64,000 nucleotides of DNA from Entonaema liquescens. Its lineage: Eukaryota > Ascomycota > Sordariomycetes > Xylariales > Xylariaceae. The DNA is taken from the NCBI GenBank assembly GCA_902805475.1, contig CADCSX010000003.1:992001-1056000 (forward strand), read 5' to 3'. This document shows positions 25,005 through 36,007 of this stretch, piece after piece. Numbering within the stretch: position 1 is the first letter of the stretch; each line of letters begins with the position of its first letter. Position numbers and translations under genes: made by a program. The notes below the pieces were generated by a model. The model did not search any database, was not told where the DNA came from, and was given only the letters and a program-made list of their open reading frames with translations.

Positions 25005-27191
25005 TGGGTTATTGTCTTGTTAGAGGTGTTGGTTTTTTCTTTACTTCAGAGTAGGATATCCCTTTTCTCGCCGTGCTAAAGACGCTATTGTTAATGTATT
25101 GTAACCGAGTCTCCCTCGAAGGGGTTATTAGGATATAACAATACCAATACCTAAAAGTCTGTACCAAATATTTAACTCGCTTCCCACCACCATCCAACGA
25201 CACAACTCTATTCGCCCGTCGGGAATAGTACAGAAAGTGTCGTATAAGCATGGTGCTGAATAAGTCGTACATGTAAAAGGTAGCAATATCGAACTATTTC
25301 TTGCATAGCCACGTTCTGTGGCTGTTATAGGTCCGTTCGTACGCAGACTGGTTCGTACGCCATCGGGCCCGAAGGTTTGGGAAGCACTAACACGCAATAT
25401 CCCGCTTGGTACTATATGTCTGAAACTATGGGGGAAGGAGGTGTCATATTTTTATCCGTCCACTATAAGATAAACTAGAGGATATAGGATATGGGGTTAG
25501 TGGTTAGTGGTTAGTGGTTTTGGTTTTGGTTAGGGTTTGGACTCAGACAACATTTAGGAAAAGTTCAAGGGACGTAATGTTTCTACGCTTTTATTAACGC
25601 TACCTACCTAGGTACCTAGGTAGTTATTGTATCAAGTGAACCTTCCAATTCATAGGTATCTTCTCCTATAGATGTACCTTCACATTAGGTAATCGGGGAA
25701 AGTCAAAACTGCCTAGGTAACATACCAAGTTGCGTGTCCTTAGTACTGGACTGCAACTACCCGCAACAAATATACTGTGCTGGCTGTAAAGGCAGCGTCG
25801 ATCGCTGCTGTAAATGTCAAGTCATAGCAAGAACGCGCTACTTATCCGCCAAGCCAATGGCAGCAAAGTTATTTTTCTTGCCTGAATCAACAACAAGATG
25901 AAATGACCGATCGAACAACATACTCGAGTAACGAAGGCGTCACTTGTTATATGAGTGTCTTAGCCCCTAAGCGAATCTAATTACGCCCATAGCGTCCGCT
26001 TACTCCCGCTACATTCGCGATTTGTGTTTTAATTTCCTTTTCCCAGATTCGATTTCGGATGAACACACCCTCCCGCTTCAAAAGATTTCCGGTATTCATC
26101 TAGTCTCACTCAGTCTCACCCTACAAACTAGCCTCCGCTGGCTTCAGATATAACGCAACACTAGATCTCACTAGTTGCAGAGCCGCTTCTTGGCACACGC
26201 ATCCTGTTCAGGAATTACTTCCGTCACTATACCAAGGAAGCTGTCACCTTCTTTTTCCTTGTTATGGCCGTCATTATACACTACATCTGTACCTAAGACC
26301 CGGGGATCTGGCCCGCTGTGGGATTTCGTACTATGTAAGGTAAGCCTGCGAAAGGAAGGATTTCTCGGGTTTCCACCCTACCGGGACACACCAGCCTCTT
26401 TACGCGTCCCTATTGTACAACAAGCTGGTCTCAATACTTTGTCCATGGGTCTCTAAGCCTTTGGGAATCACACATCTCATATTTACTAAGCCAGGACGTT
26501 GAAGTCACGTATCGCTTCTTGACTCGTTGCAGACACCATTCTGTCGTCATGTCGGATGTTGGGCACCGCTATGTTAGCTCTTATCGCTATGGGGCCTGTC
26601 ATGTCTTCTTACTATGTAGAAGAGGTGACGATAGCCTTTTTCAGCTCCCCACACTACACTGCTAGGTCTGTAACGTGGAGGCTGGATGCTTGGAACTAGT
26701 CGTTTATCTCCCTCATCAAGCCTCCCATTTCGGCTCATCAGAGTACCGCCGACTACTTTGTCATTTTAGCGCAGCCAAAGCGTAGCCAAACCGGCAGACG
26801 GGCCTGTCGATCAGAATGCGTGAGCCGCTAGTCTCAGAACGCCACCATTGCCATTGGTTGGCTCTCCTCTCTCGTGCATGTCTTGATCAAGTTTATTGTA
26901 CTCGTGTTTGCAGCGAGCTCTGTACGGTCTAGTCCCTATCACAAATACAACCCCGTCATGATATCATCAAGCGAGATTTCGATGTACGACATAACATGCA
27001 CTAGAAGAATTTGTGGCGTAGCGAGCCGACGCGCTATTGGAAAGTCGCCGATGTGAGCTGTCTGTACAATACACAAGAATAATATAAACTGTCCCGTCTG
27101 TCCCGGTTGGGATATATCAACAAGAGAACAGTGAGATCCAGCCCAAGTCGCCTATTCATTCCTCAAGACTTCTCACGTGTTATCCTTCACC
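25005..27191. other. Intergenic region with telomere-like and palindromic motifs
   Basis: No coding gene supported in about 2.2 kb. At about 25,495-25,543 there is a G/T-rich tract made of GGTTAGT units that ends in GGTTAGGGTTTGG, which resembles an interstitial telomere-like sequence. Two overlapping TACCTAGGTA palindromes lie at 25,605-25,614 and 25,613-25,622. An open frame at 26,175-26,456 has no recognisable features. Confidence 0.55.
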
Positions 27192-28307
27192 ATGGCCATC
27201 CGATCTCTTCTACAGCTCTGCCTTCTGAGCCCCCTCGCCTCAGTCGCTACTGCGAAGCCTATAATAGGGAAGAGAGGTACTTATGCCGATACCCAGAAGC
27301 TCGCCGATCCGACTTACGGCCCAGTTCCTGGAGAAGACCCAATCTTCAGCACTTACTATGGCGTCGAGGCACCTTTCCCTGGAAACTTGAGGGATGCTAT
27401 CCTGCCGACCAAGGCCGGTCCGCCTGGTGAGGATGATGTTGTCTGGCAGAACTTGCTGTCCGCGGAATGGGTTATCTTCGACTTCTATCAGCAAGCCGTC
27501 GAAGCTTTCAATGAGACAGCTTTCATCAAGGCTGGCATGCCCAACACCACATACAAGCGCATCCAAGAAATCCGGAATAACGAAGCTGGTCACCTGCGCA
27601 TCTTCCAGAACCAGATCTCTGCTACATCAGTCAAACCTGGCGCGTGCGAGCATCAGTTCCCCTTCTACGATCCTATCTCATTCCTTGCCCTCGTCACTGT
27701 TCTTGAGATCTCCAGCATGGCTTTCTTGACTGGACTGGTGCAGGATGCTAAGCTCCCCTCGTCACAAGCCGCTATGCTTGCTATTGCCGAGACTGAGGCG
27801 CGCCACGAAGTCTGGAGCTTGATCGAGATCTGGAAGACCAACCCCTTTGGCGGCCCGTCTGACACCATTTTCCCTTACGCCAACCAGATTCTCGACACTA
27901 CCAACGGCTTCATCGTGCCTGGTAGCTGCCCCTCAGAGAACCCCGAGTACCCATCGCCGCGTCAGAAGCTGCCCGCCCTGAGCGCCGCGAAGGACACCAA
28001 GTCGTTGACGCCCGGCTCGAACATCGGCCTTAACTTCACTGACCCTACAAACCAGCCCAAGTTCGACAGCGACAAGGAGTACTACGCCGTCTTCTTCCAC
28101 GGCATCGCGAATATCAGTGTTCCCATCGATACATCGTGCTGGCCTGAGAAAGAGATCCGCGTTACCATTCCCGACAAGTTCGAGACTAAGGGCGTCATCG
28201 CCGCTGTCGTTGCCGACGCCCCCGGCGCTCCTACCAAGGAAAGTGTTGTTGCCGGACCGGGCATCATCCTCGAGCAGCCATCTGCCCTTGCCACAAAGCT
28301 CCTGTAA
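27192..28307 (+). CDS. Secreted Rds1-like protein with ferritin-like domain
   Basis: Intronless 371-residue protein. The N-terminus (MAIRSLLQLCLLSPLASVATA) is a clear signal peptide, so the protein is probably secreted or wall-associated. A ferritin-like four-helix bundle occupies about residues 85-230: LLSAEWVIFDFYQQAVEAF, NNEAGHLRIFQNQ, EISSMAFLTGL and AIAETEARHEVW carry the Glu and His residues expected of that fold. Several N-x-S/T sites fit secretion. The family includes the fission-yeast stress protein Rds1 and related catalase-like or nutrient-stress proteins; metal binding and enzyme activity are unproven. ATG 27192 has a good context (TTCACCATGG). C-terminal cysteine (near TSCWPE) and a beta-rich tail follow the bundle. 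Confidence 0.88.
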   Translation: MAIRSLLQLCLLSPLASVATAKPIIGKRGTYADTQKLADPTYGPVPGEDPIFSTYYGVEAPFPGNLRDAILPTKAGPPGEDDVVWQNLLSAEWVIFDFYQQAVEAFNETAFIKAGMPNTTYKRIQEIRNNEAGHLRIFQNQISATSVKPGACEHQFPFYDPISFLALVTVLEISSMAFLTGLVQDAKLPSSQAAMLAIAETEARHEVWSLIEIWKTNPFGGPSDTIFPYANQILDTTNGFIVPGSCPSENPEYPSPRQKLPALSAAKDTKSLTPGSNIGLNFTDPTNQPKFDSDKEYYAVFFHGIANISVPIDTSCWPEKEIRVTIPDKFETKGVIAAVVADAPGAPTKESVVAGPGIILEQPSALATKLL

Positions 28308-28731
28308 ATTTCTCAAGAGATGTGGTCGTATGAGTACATAGTGTCATGAATAGGATTGTCGGCTTTGCCAATATATACAGGCGGATGGTTTAGATACTGG
28401 TTTAGAGCTATACTTTTAGTAATGTCAATGTTTAATCTTATTCAGGCACAAACCATCATTCATAGCATAATATATCTGATCATAACATGACTTTGAGTCG
28501 CAGATACAAGCAAGACTAGATCATTCAGAAATTGGATATTGCCTAGTGTATAATGCTAGGTAGCATTAGTGAGAAAGTATCCCTAACTCATTCTATCTTC
28601 CTCCTTCGATTGGACTAATGCCTTTTATAATCTTAGGCCCTTCCATACTAGATCATAGCGGACAATCTTCAACATGCGATCGTAGTCCTCGTCAAATCTC
28701 CGAACATCGATTCCTCTACTGGTACTTGGGA
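28308..28731. other. Short convergent intergenic region
   Basis: Separates the Rds1-like gene (+) from the cysteine-rich gene (-). Only AT-rich 3' UTR-like sequence is seen. Confidence 0.6.
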
Positions 28732-29070
28732 CTAGGTAATTTGACAGTTGGCACTTTGACCTATAAAGTCGGATCATGTTAGTGTTGTCTTGGAGGAGCA
28801 AATAAGCCAGCACAGAAGGAAAGAGAGGAAACGTACCGCACCAGATCTGCCACAGCTCCTCGCAGAGCTGGCGCTCTTTACCGGGGATCTCCTCGCAGTT
28901 GTCGGCGGCGCTTTCGTTGTAGCACTTGTCGTAGGCCTGCTGGGCCGCGTCGTCCGGGCACTTGACTCCGATGGCTTTGTCGGTGGCGGTTGCGGGGAGG
29001 ATGGGCTTGTCGATGAGGGAGGCTGTGATGGATAGGGGGAGGAGAGCGAGGAGGGAGAGGTGGGGAGCAT
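28732..29070 (-). CDS. Small cysteine-rich secreted protein
   Basis: Predicted 87-residue secreted protein in two exons on the minus strand (29070-28837, 28760-28732). The 76-base intron has a GTACGT donor, an ACTAAC branch point and a TTTATAG acceptor. After one base is added to the CCCC run (plus-strand GGGG, 29,062-29,065) the protein starts MLPHLSLLALLPLSITAS, a good signal peptide. The mature chain has six cysteines: VKCPDDAAQQAYDKC, NCEEIPGKERQLCEELW and a last exon ending CGQSANCQIT, consistent with three disulfides. The literal frame from the same ATG gives a Ser/Pro-rich sequence without a signal peptide. Small size, secretion and even cysteine number resemble secreted effector or apoplastic proteins, but no homologue is recognised. 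Confidence 0.65.
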
Positions 29071-30068
29071 CTTGGGTTGATGGGGTTGGTTGGTTGTTGG
29101 TTGGTAGGAGATTGGTGTTGATGGTATGGAAGGTGGAAAGGTGGATTTATCGAGTGGCTGTGATTTAGGTGTGGTTTGGGAGACAAGGTCGGGGGAACAT
29201 ACGTGCTTATGTAGAGTTTTGATATGCATCCAGATACTCTACCTGTTGTGGTTGTGCTGTTATTGTGACTCCTGCATCATACTCAGGCATGATTCATCCC
29301 CTCTTCATTGGTTTCACGAGAATGGTATGAAGGCAAACTATAAAGTATAGCTATGTCCCACGAAGGAAAGGCCCATAGGCTATGGAGAAATCGTATGAGT
29401 TGGATTCATCTACGTTCGCTTCATCGACGGTGGTAGCGAGAGAATGACTATGAAGGTCTACTATGACAATTCCTATGGCTACGATTAGCTAGGATGTACT
29501 CATGATAGCTGCTACCAAGGGGCTGCTGTAATCTTCTAGATTTCAAGTAGGAATATCACCTTCTTAAAAAAGGCCAGGTTGTGACTTCATACAATATTAG
29601 TCTTAGCTATCGCGACGACAAGGGAAGATATCACGATGCTACTACTGTTGGATTTGACACTGGTACTAACCACATATGATACAGCGACATAGGCGCGTGA
29701 CTCTTATTCACTCGTGAGCCCTCGTAATACTAGTCCATAAGACGGAAACAGTTGCTTTGCTATCCTAAATGACGTGTGCAAACCTATCATTATATGCGCC
29801 ATTGAGTTAAAATATTGATATTGATAGTATCACGCATAGATTTCAATTCGCTTGAAAGTCTAGGGCTTTTCGCGTCCAAGGGCTTGTCTCCTATTGCATT
29901 GAATTATCCCAGCTCCTCTATCAGATAAGTCAATCTGATACCGAAGTTGAATCGTTCTGGGTCCTCGCAATAACTCAGTAAAATAGGGGAATTGCTTATA
30001 TATTTCATCAAAATTAACATGTCGGGTCAATAGTCATACACCTAAGCGATGACTAGAACTAGTGGACG
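29071..30068. other. AT-rich non-coding region
   Basis: No gene seen. It holds the presumed promoter of the cysteine-rich gene and AT-rich sequence without long open frames. Confidence 0.5.
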
Positions 30069-30088
30069 AAAAAAAAAAAAAAAAAAAA
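30069..30088 (-). terminator. Twenty-base A/T run, candidate Pol III terminator
   Basis: A run of 20 A on the plus strand is 20 T on the minus strand. It lies about 10 bases past the 3' end of the minus-strand tRNA-like element, where an RNA polymerase III terminator is expected. Confidence 0.45.
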
Positions 30089-30098
30089 GATTGTGAAG

Positions 30099-30250
30099 TG
30101 GCCATCTGGGGAATCGAACCCCAGGGCCTAGCGATACTTCATAAGGATATTGTATAAGTATACAGTAGTTGGTAGAGAATAGGTTTTAGGTGTTGCGGAG
30201 AAAGCAGATATGAATAATTCGCTAGGCCGTACCAACACGGCCATTGACCA
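30099..30250 (-). tRNA. tRNA-like element (intron-containing tRNA or tRNA relic)
   Basis: Read on the minus strand, the 3' end has a perfect T arm (TGGGG-TTCGATT-CCCCA, which is also a Pol III B box), then GATGGCC-A as acceptor strand and discriminator. Upstream, GGCCGTG (or GGTCAAT) pairs with six of seven acceptor bases, and AGCGA/TCGCT can form an anticodon stem enclosing about 85-90 bases. An oligo-T run follows. The 5' half does not fold into a normal D arm; GGCCGT and ACGGCC form a hairpin instead, and GGCCTAGCGA/TCGCTAGGCC form a 10-bp inverted repeat. No anticodon is assigned. It may be an intron-containing tRNA, a degenerate tRNA or a tRNA-derived short element. Confidence 0.4.
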
Positions 30251-33200
30251 TTTGTTAGATACCCCATATGCTGCTTTGACTTATAAGGCCTTGTTCTAGG
30301 ATGGGAAAATGTTGGGAGTGGAGGGTGGCTTGGGAGCTAGTCAAAGCGTTGAACTCTGTTGAGGGTACACGTTGTCCTTCTATCTGTGGCGGAGTGCCAA
30401 AGTGCCGTGTTCGCAGAGGAACGAATTAAGAACTATTATAGGTTTCTCGTTTTAAGTGATGACATTAAGTCATCCATGGGAGTTATCATCTCATGACGCT
30501 CTTGGGGAAAGGGGTACTTAATCGCCCGACGGAGAATATAGCACAGTATTGTATGCACTTTACTATCTCTCCATACCCTCTCCTTTTAGACCTACGGTTC
30601 AAGTATGTCTACGACCATCGGGCTTATGATGGCTTACTTGGATCCCAAGGACTTTACAGGTCGAACGTTCTATACTGCGTCTCTTCTAGTCGTGGAGATT
30701 AGACGCATATGAAAACGAGCGAAGGAGGTCGCAACTATCATATCCATGCCCCAACCTGAGGTGGGATGACGATGAGTGAGAAGAAGGATATGGAAGATAT
30801 AACTTGGCCGGCTTGTGAGGGCTAGTACCTCTCATGAACCCTCAGGTGTAGGTGTGATGGCATCTTATACTTAGTGCAGACTTTGGCATTGGAAGCTCGA
30901 GCTTGATACATCTTAGTTCCATCATTACGGTATATGTATTAACATAGTCGTGACTATGATAGACACGAACAAATCCTTTTCGATGTAATCAGGATGCATC
31001 TACTTCAGTGCTTCGTTGAAGCCGCCGTACCACGAGTCCAAATTATGGGGATGAGGCAGCAAATATACCGAGTTAGGTGTGGACAATCACCCATAGACAG
31101 ACCGGATGTACTATTCGACATCTAAACGCCAAGCTGGTGAAGCTGTTGCCCTACGGCATAGCTTCATAGAACTGACGAGGTTGTGATTTGGGACGAGGCA
31201 TCCAGTCAGAGTAGGCTACCTACCATAATAAATCCCTGCAACGGGTAACGGCGATAGCCCCGAGCTTCGGCGCACTCGCAACTTACCTAAGCGAGCCGAG
31301 CCCGTCCGCCGGTCCGTTCCCGGATCGCGTGACCCCGACACATCCAAGCAACATACATATCCACCTAGTCTACCCACGCAACAGCGTCCAACTAGATCGA
31401 TCCTGTAATCTTGCCTCCGTAGCCACGTGCCCTACAATCCGCCCGTGCAGTAGATCGATATCCTCCGTCAGAAAGCGACTCGGACCATCTGAAACGCGCA
31501 GGGGCGGAAGGCGAAACGAACCAGCCTAGGACAGGGTTCGCGATATCCACCGTCTGTGCGCGACCACGGCAACGGCAACGACAACGACGACATCTCTTTT
31601 CTTCATCTGAAGTTTCAGATCGCGGTTTGTACCTTGCGCCCTCGTGCTGGGAGGGACCGTCATATCATATTACGTCTTTCTATCTATGTGACGTAACCCG
31701 ACGGGACGGGATAGACGCCTGTATCCCGCATGAACAAGATACGACAGCTCTGATACCGGAGCCCGCGCGAATCACCGTCTATGCGGTCATGGGAAGACGC
31801 GGCCTCTCTTTCTCTCTAACTTCTTAGCTTGCTTTGCTCTCCTTTCCTGGGTTGTTGAATTGAATCTCGGGTCAAGATAGTCAGTCGGGCTAGGCTAATG
31901 GGGGCCGGACGTTACGAATTAAAGAGGCAATTTAGGTAGTTTGGCTTGCAACCGTATATGCAGCCACTATGCTATATCTTATCTAAGCGCCTAATTAATC
32001 TAGATCATCCGATCTTCTCATCTGGATCAAGTAGTAGCACTTACACAGAAAGAGAGCGGCGAGAGGGCGGCGCGAAGTTGGAACAGGAGCTGGCGTTTCG
32101 ATGGGCTACACCGCAGAACCCCTCCCCCTCTATTGCGATCTCGACCTTGACTTAGACCACTTAACACTTAGACCACTTAACGACCCGTGAGTGAGAGAGG
32201 GAAGGAGGGGTGTATTCTTTTTTTTTCTGGGGAAATCTATGTCGATGCGTCGGTTACCAAGAATTAAGCTTCTGGGCTGGTGGTTTGATATTCCTCGGGT
32301 CCTGTTTCATCCAGGGGCCCGACGCCACGCGCCCGTCCAGCTGCTCGGGGCGCCATGCTTGCGTGCTTGCTCTTGCTTTGCTTTGGTTCAAACTTTAATA
32401 GCATATCCATATCTTAGGTAATAGATACATCCATCTTTTAGAGTTAAAGCTTAATTCTCTTTTTTTTTTTTTTTTTTTTTTCTTCCTCTTTCCATTTAAT
32501 CGATAGGCCCTTGTCTGCCCCTCCGTTATCGACATCGGACGGTTTCCTCTCACCTTATCCCCTTATCATCCAATGCTATAATTACCACCTACCTACCCAC
32601 CTACATACCTAACCTATATCCGTGCCGTGCTATAATATAAGTGAGGTATGCGTATACTACTCGTATATCATTGGTCCGGGTGTTAAAGATCTTAGAAGAG
32701 ATGCGCCTCTGGGAGAACGAATGGTTGGTGGTTGATCGCCGAGCCGGGTTTAGTTTAGGGTCTTTACATAGGTTAGGTACATATGTATCTGCTCTGCCTA
32801 GTGGTTTGTAAGTATGGTGTTATGTGAGTAAGAGTCGAGTTCCGGACGAACTAGGCCCCAAAGTATCTTCTTTATGCGGGTGCCGTGGGCGTTTATGCGA
32901 TTTTGGGAAGTCGTGATTCGCTTGTGCGAGATGGGGGCAACCGCTGTGTTGGGGTTACATGATAATATGCAACATACTTTAAACTATAGGTAACATACTA
33001 AACCTACGATGCATGTAGTGTTATATATGTGTAAGTTATATATGGTATATGTATGTACTACGTAGGTCGCAATAGGAGAATTCTGCCCTACCCCTTACTT
33101 TTTTGTTGCGTCGGGGCTGTTGTGTCATGTTCGCGCATAGATGTACGGAGTACGGCAGCAACAGTAGCGTATATCTTGTAAGCATATATCTCATACTTGC

Positions 33201-34858
33201 AGTAGTCTTGTGCGACTTCAGAGTTTGTTTGCTGTTGGCATCTCTACACGTACATACGTACCTGCGGGTAGTAAACTGCGAGTAAATCTACAGGTAAATA
33301 GGATGCAGTTAGGTATACATATATGTTATATGTATGTCTTCAACGGTCCTAACGGTCTAAATATGTGGTGATCCATACACCTTCGATATATCCGCAACCG
33401 AAGCGTACATAGATTGAACCCCCTCCCTCCCTAATAGCAAAGTCGTGATGCGCGCGGGTCGTCGAATCAGCGGCAGTTATTCTCCTTTCTTCTCCCATAG
33501 CCACCCCACCATCAGCTCCGCCATACCCATACCACGTATAACACAGCGAACGTCAAAGGTGGGCAGCGCGGTCGCCGCTTCTGGATTGGCGGGATGGGGT
33601 CACGCAGGCATTAATATACTAATAGTCTAGGACGGGCAGCAAAAGGTCACTTCTCGGTCACCACATTCCGAAGGTGGCGCATAGCCCATCGGGGCGGTAA
33701 ATACTACGGATCTTGTATTTTTTTTGAAAGGGGAAAGGAGAAAGAGAGAGAGTGAGTGAGAGGCGCACATAAAGTTAAAGTTAGGTTGAGTATTACACGG
33801 CAGCTTGCAGCGCAGTTGCAGCTTACATCTTTCGCTTGGAGGCGTCTAGTGATATGATAATGACGATTAGGTGTAGTGGGCTGCGATGATTCTCTTCTCC
33901 CCGTATCCGTTAACTTCTACCAAAAAAAAGGTCTGATGTCAATACCTCGTATGCGTGTTTCTCGTGACTTCTAAAGGAGGTTGGGTGAACTACTAGTTCT
34001 ATGAGAAAGAGGTTAGATACTCAAGTTTATGGTATAGACCAACGCAGGCTTGTGCAGGTCAGAGTTCTGAGTTGGCTGGGGTGTGGTGGGAGAGAATCGT
34101 GATTGGCTTGGAGTATTTTCTTAGTCTCGTTCCTTGCATGTTGTAAGCCAGTTCCAGTTCCGTACGTGTAAGTCTTGTAGCCATAATGGTGTCAACTCCT
34201 TAGACCGCCCGCTATCGGCAGAAGAGGAAGAAAAAAATTCATCAAGGGAGCTAAGATGGTATTGCGCTATACGATATAACAATTACGATTGGAGATGCGG
34301 TAAGGCCGATTGTGAAACTTGGTGTGCTGAAAAATCAAGATCTGGCTGTATCGTCAAAGTTTCGTTTCGCCAATCATAGTCCAGGGACTCTTGTTATACT
34401 GAAACATTTATCGGGCTCAGCCTAACATCAGACGAAACGGATAGAACCAGCAGAGGAATCCCCCATGTCACAGATAAGCCATATCACTTTCGCACAAGCC
34501 GAAGTCACGAGAAAAATAGGAAACTCAATAGTGAAAATCAAGATGAGTTGTGACGTGGTATCATTCATTTAGGAGTCATTGTAAGCGCTATAGCAGCGTC
34601 AATAGACTGATGTTAATCCTCCCATTAGCTTATTGCTACTAAAATTTCCCCTTTTACTGCGTGGCTCATTATCAAGCACCTCCCAAGGTATCAATCAACA
34701 CTCCCATTACCCATGTCAAACTCAATGCACCTATAATCTGCGGTGATGATGATGCGCCCCTAAACCTAACTCCATGGTTGTTTCTAGAACGCCTCCCACC
34801 CGTATGTCCCGGTATTAATGAAATTAATAAGAAATTATGATGATAAAGAGCGTGATAT
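30251..34858. other. Gene-poor region
   Basis: About 4.6 kb without a supportable gene. It has pyrimidine-rich and simple-sequence stretches: a T run of about 21 bases near 32,460-32,481, CCTACCTACCCACCTACATACC near 32,588-32,612, and TATATGT/TATGTA-rich sequence near 33,010-33,060 and 33,315-33,335. Short open frames look random. Confidence 0.5.
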
Positions 34859-36007
34859 TTACGGCTTGTTGAGCCGTAAGCTTCGTCGTCGATTCATATT
34901 GAGACCACTCAGTATGCCCCTCTTTAGAGTTGTTGGGCTTGGACTCGAAGGTAGTGATGACGGAGGCAGTTTGGTAAGTAATCGTGGGTTTGATTCCCTC
35001 CGCGCCGACATCATGATATCGTTGTAGGTCACGGGGATCTGAGGCCGTGCGGGAAGAGCAGGCAGAGGCTCAGGTTTCTTCGCTTGCTGCTGCTCCTCAC
35101 CGGCTGTGCGTAACGTATTTAATGTAAGTTGAAGATCCGTAGTTGAGCTTGATATAGATCTCAGACTGAGAATGCTATCTCTGGAGGCGGCGTCCTTCAG
35201 GTTTGGGCGGCTACGCTTCCTGACTAAATTCATCGACCTCTGGAGACGATGGAATGGTGTCTTAGGTCGGGGGCTAACGTCAGTTGGCATCGGCCCCTTT
35301 AATGTGGATTCGAGCTTGTAGTTGCTAGTAGCGAAGGGATCCTGGTTGAGGAACGCAGGACTCTCCCTAGGCATTTCCATGCTAGATGCGAAGCTAGCTT
35401 TCCGTAATGGGTGGCTATGTTGACTTTCAAACGAGTTTGTGCGGATAGAAGGAGAAGAAGATCTCGTTCGAGGTCTTCGGATGGGTGACACTGATCTTCG
35501 ACCGCATACTAGGTCCACGACTAAAGGCTTTCCGACATATACTACCGAGACGGCCCTAGCGGTGTCCTCCTGACTCTTGCGTCGCTCTGGAGACTTCTCG
35601 AATAGGTCGCTGCTAGAGTCGCACTCGTAATCAGAGAAGTCGTCGGCAGACGAAGAGGCATCTTCCTCGGAGGAAAGGTAGGCATCGTGTGGGTCGGTGA
35701 TCGGTTCTGTCGTGATACGCTGTAGGCTATTTAAGAGTCTTGTTGTCCTGAGTGCACTCCTCTCTGGTAATTTGGGAGTCGCAATAGTAACCTCCCGAGC
35801 ATCCAAAACTGTAGCCTCTTCGATTATGCATGCATCGTCCATGTCGGTGAACACGTCGGTCAGGTCTTCTTCGCAAGTCGAGTATGAAGCGAAGCTATTT
35901 CTCGACTGTTCGCGGGATTCCTTCGATATTCTTGAAGCCACTGACTTCCGAACATCTTCCATCCCGTTCGATGGGTGTGACTGTTCTACAGACATGATGG
36001 TTGTCAT
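34859..36007 (-). CDS. Hypothetical disordered Ser/Arg-rich protein
   Basis: Intronless 382-residue protein with coding-like composition along its whole length. It is rich in Ser, Arg and Pro. It has an acidic patch (YLSSEEDASSSADDFSDYE), several SP/RxxS sites that could be phosphorylated (RRSVSPIRRPRTRSSSPS), a polyQ/polyK junction (EEQQQAKKPEP), a proline-rich segment (LPALPARPQIPVTYNDIM), and a basic end (NMNRRRSLRLNKP). No signal peptide, membrane segment or enzyme motif is visible. The start (MTTIMSVEQS) has a second in-frame ATG four codons later. It looks like a fungal disordered regulatory or scaffold protein; its function is unknown. Confidence 0.72.
   Translation of the reverse strand: MTTIMSVEQSHPSNGMEDVRKSVASRISKESREQSRNSFASYSTCEEDLTDVFTDMDDACIIEEATVLDAREVTIATPKLPERSALRTTRLLNSLQRITTEPITDPHDAYLSSEEDASSSADDFSDYECDSSSDLFEKSPERRKSQEDTARAVSVVYVGKPLVVDLVCGRRSVSPIRRPRTRSSSPSIRTNSFESQHSHPLRKASFASSMEMPRESPAFLNQDPFATSNYKLESTLKGPMPTDVSPRPKTPFHRLQRSMNLVRKRSRPNLKDAASRDSILSLRSISSSTTDLQLTLNTLRTAGEEQQQAKKPEPLPALPARPQIPVTYNDIMMSARRESNPRLLTKLPPSSLPSSPSPTTLKRGILSGLNMNRRRSLRLNKP

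Noticed and set aside
28774..29229. Ser/Pro-rich 151-codon minus-strand frame
   Set aside because: It overlaps the cysteine-rich secreted protein in another frame, has no signal peptide from the shared ATG, and its composition is that of a shadow frame.
32460..32481. Long T run considered as a Pol III terminator
   Set aside because: No A/B box or RNA-like fold is seen upstream on the plus strand.
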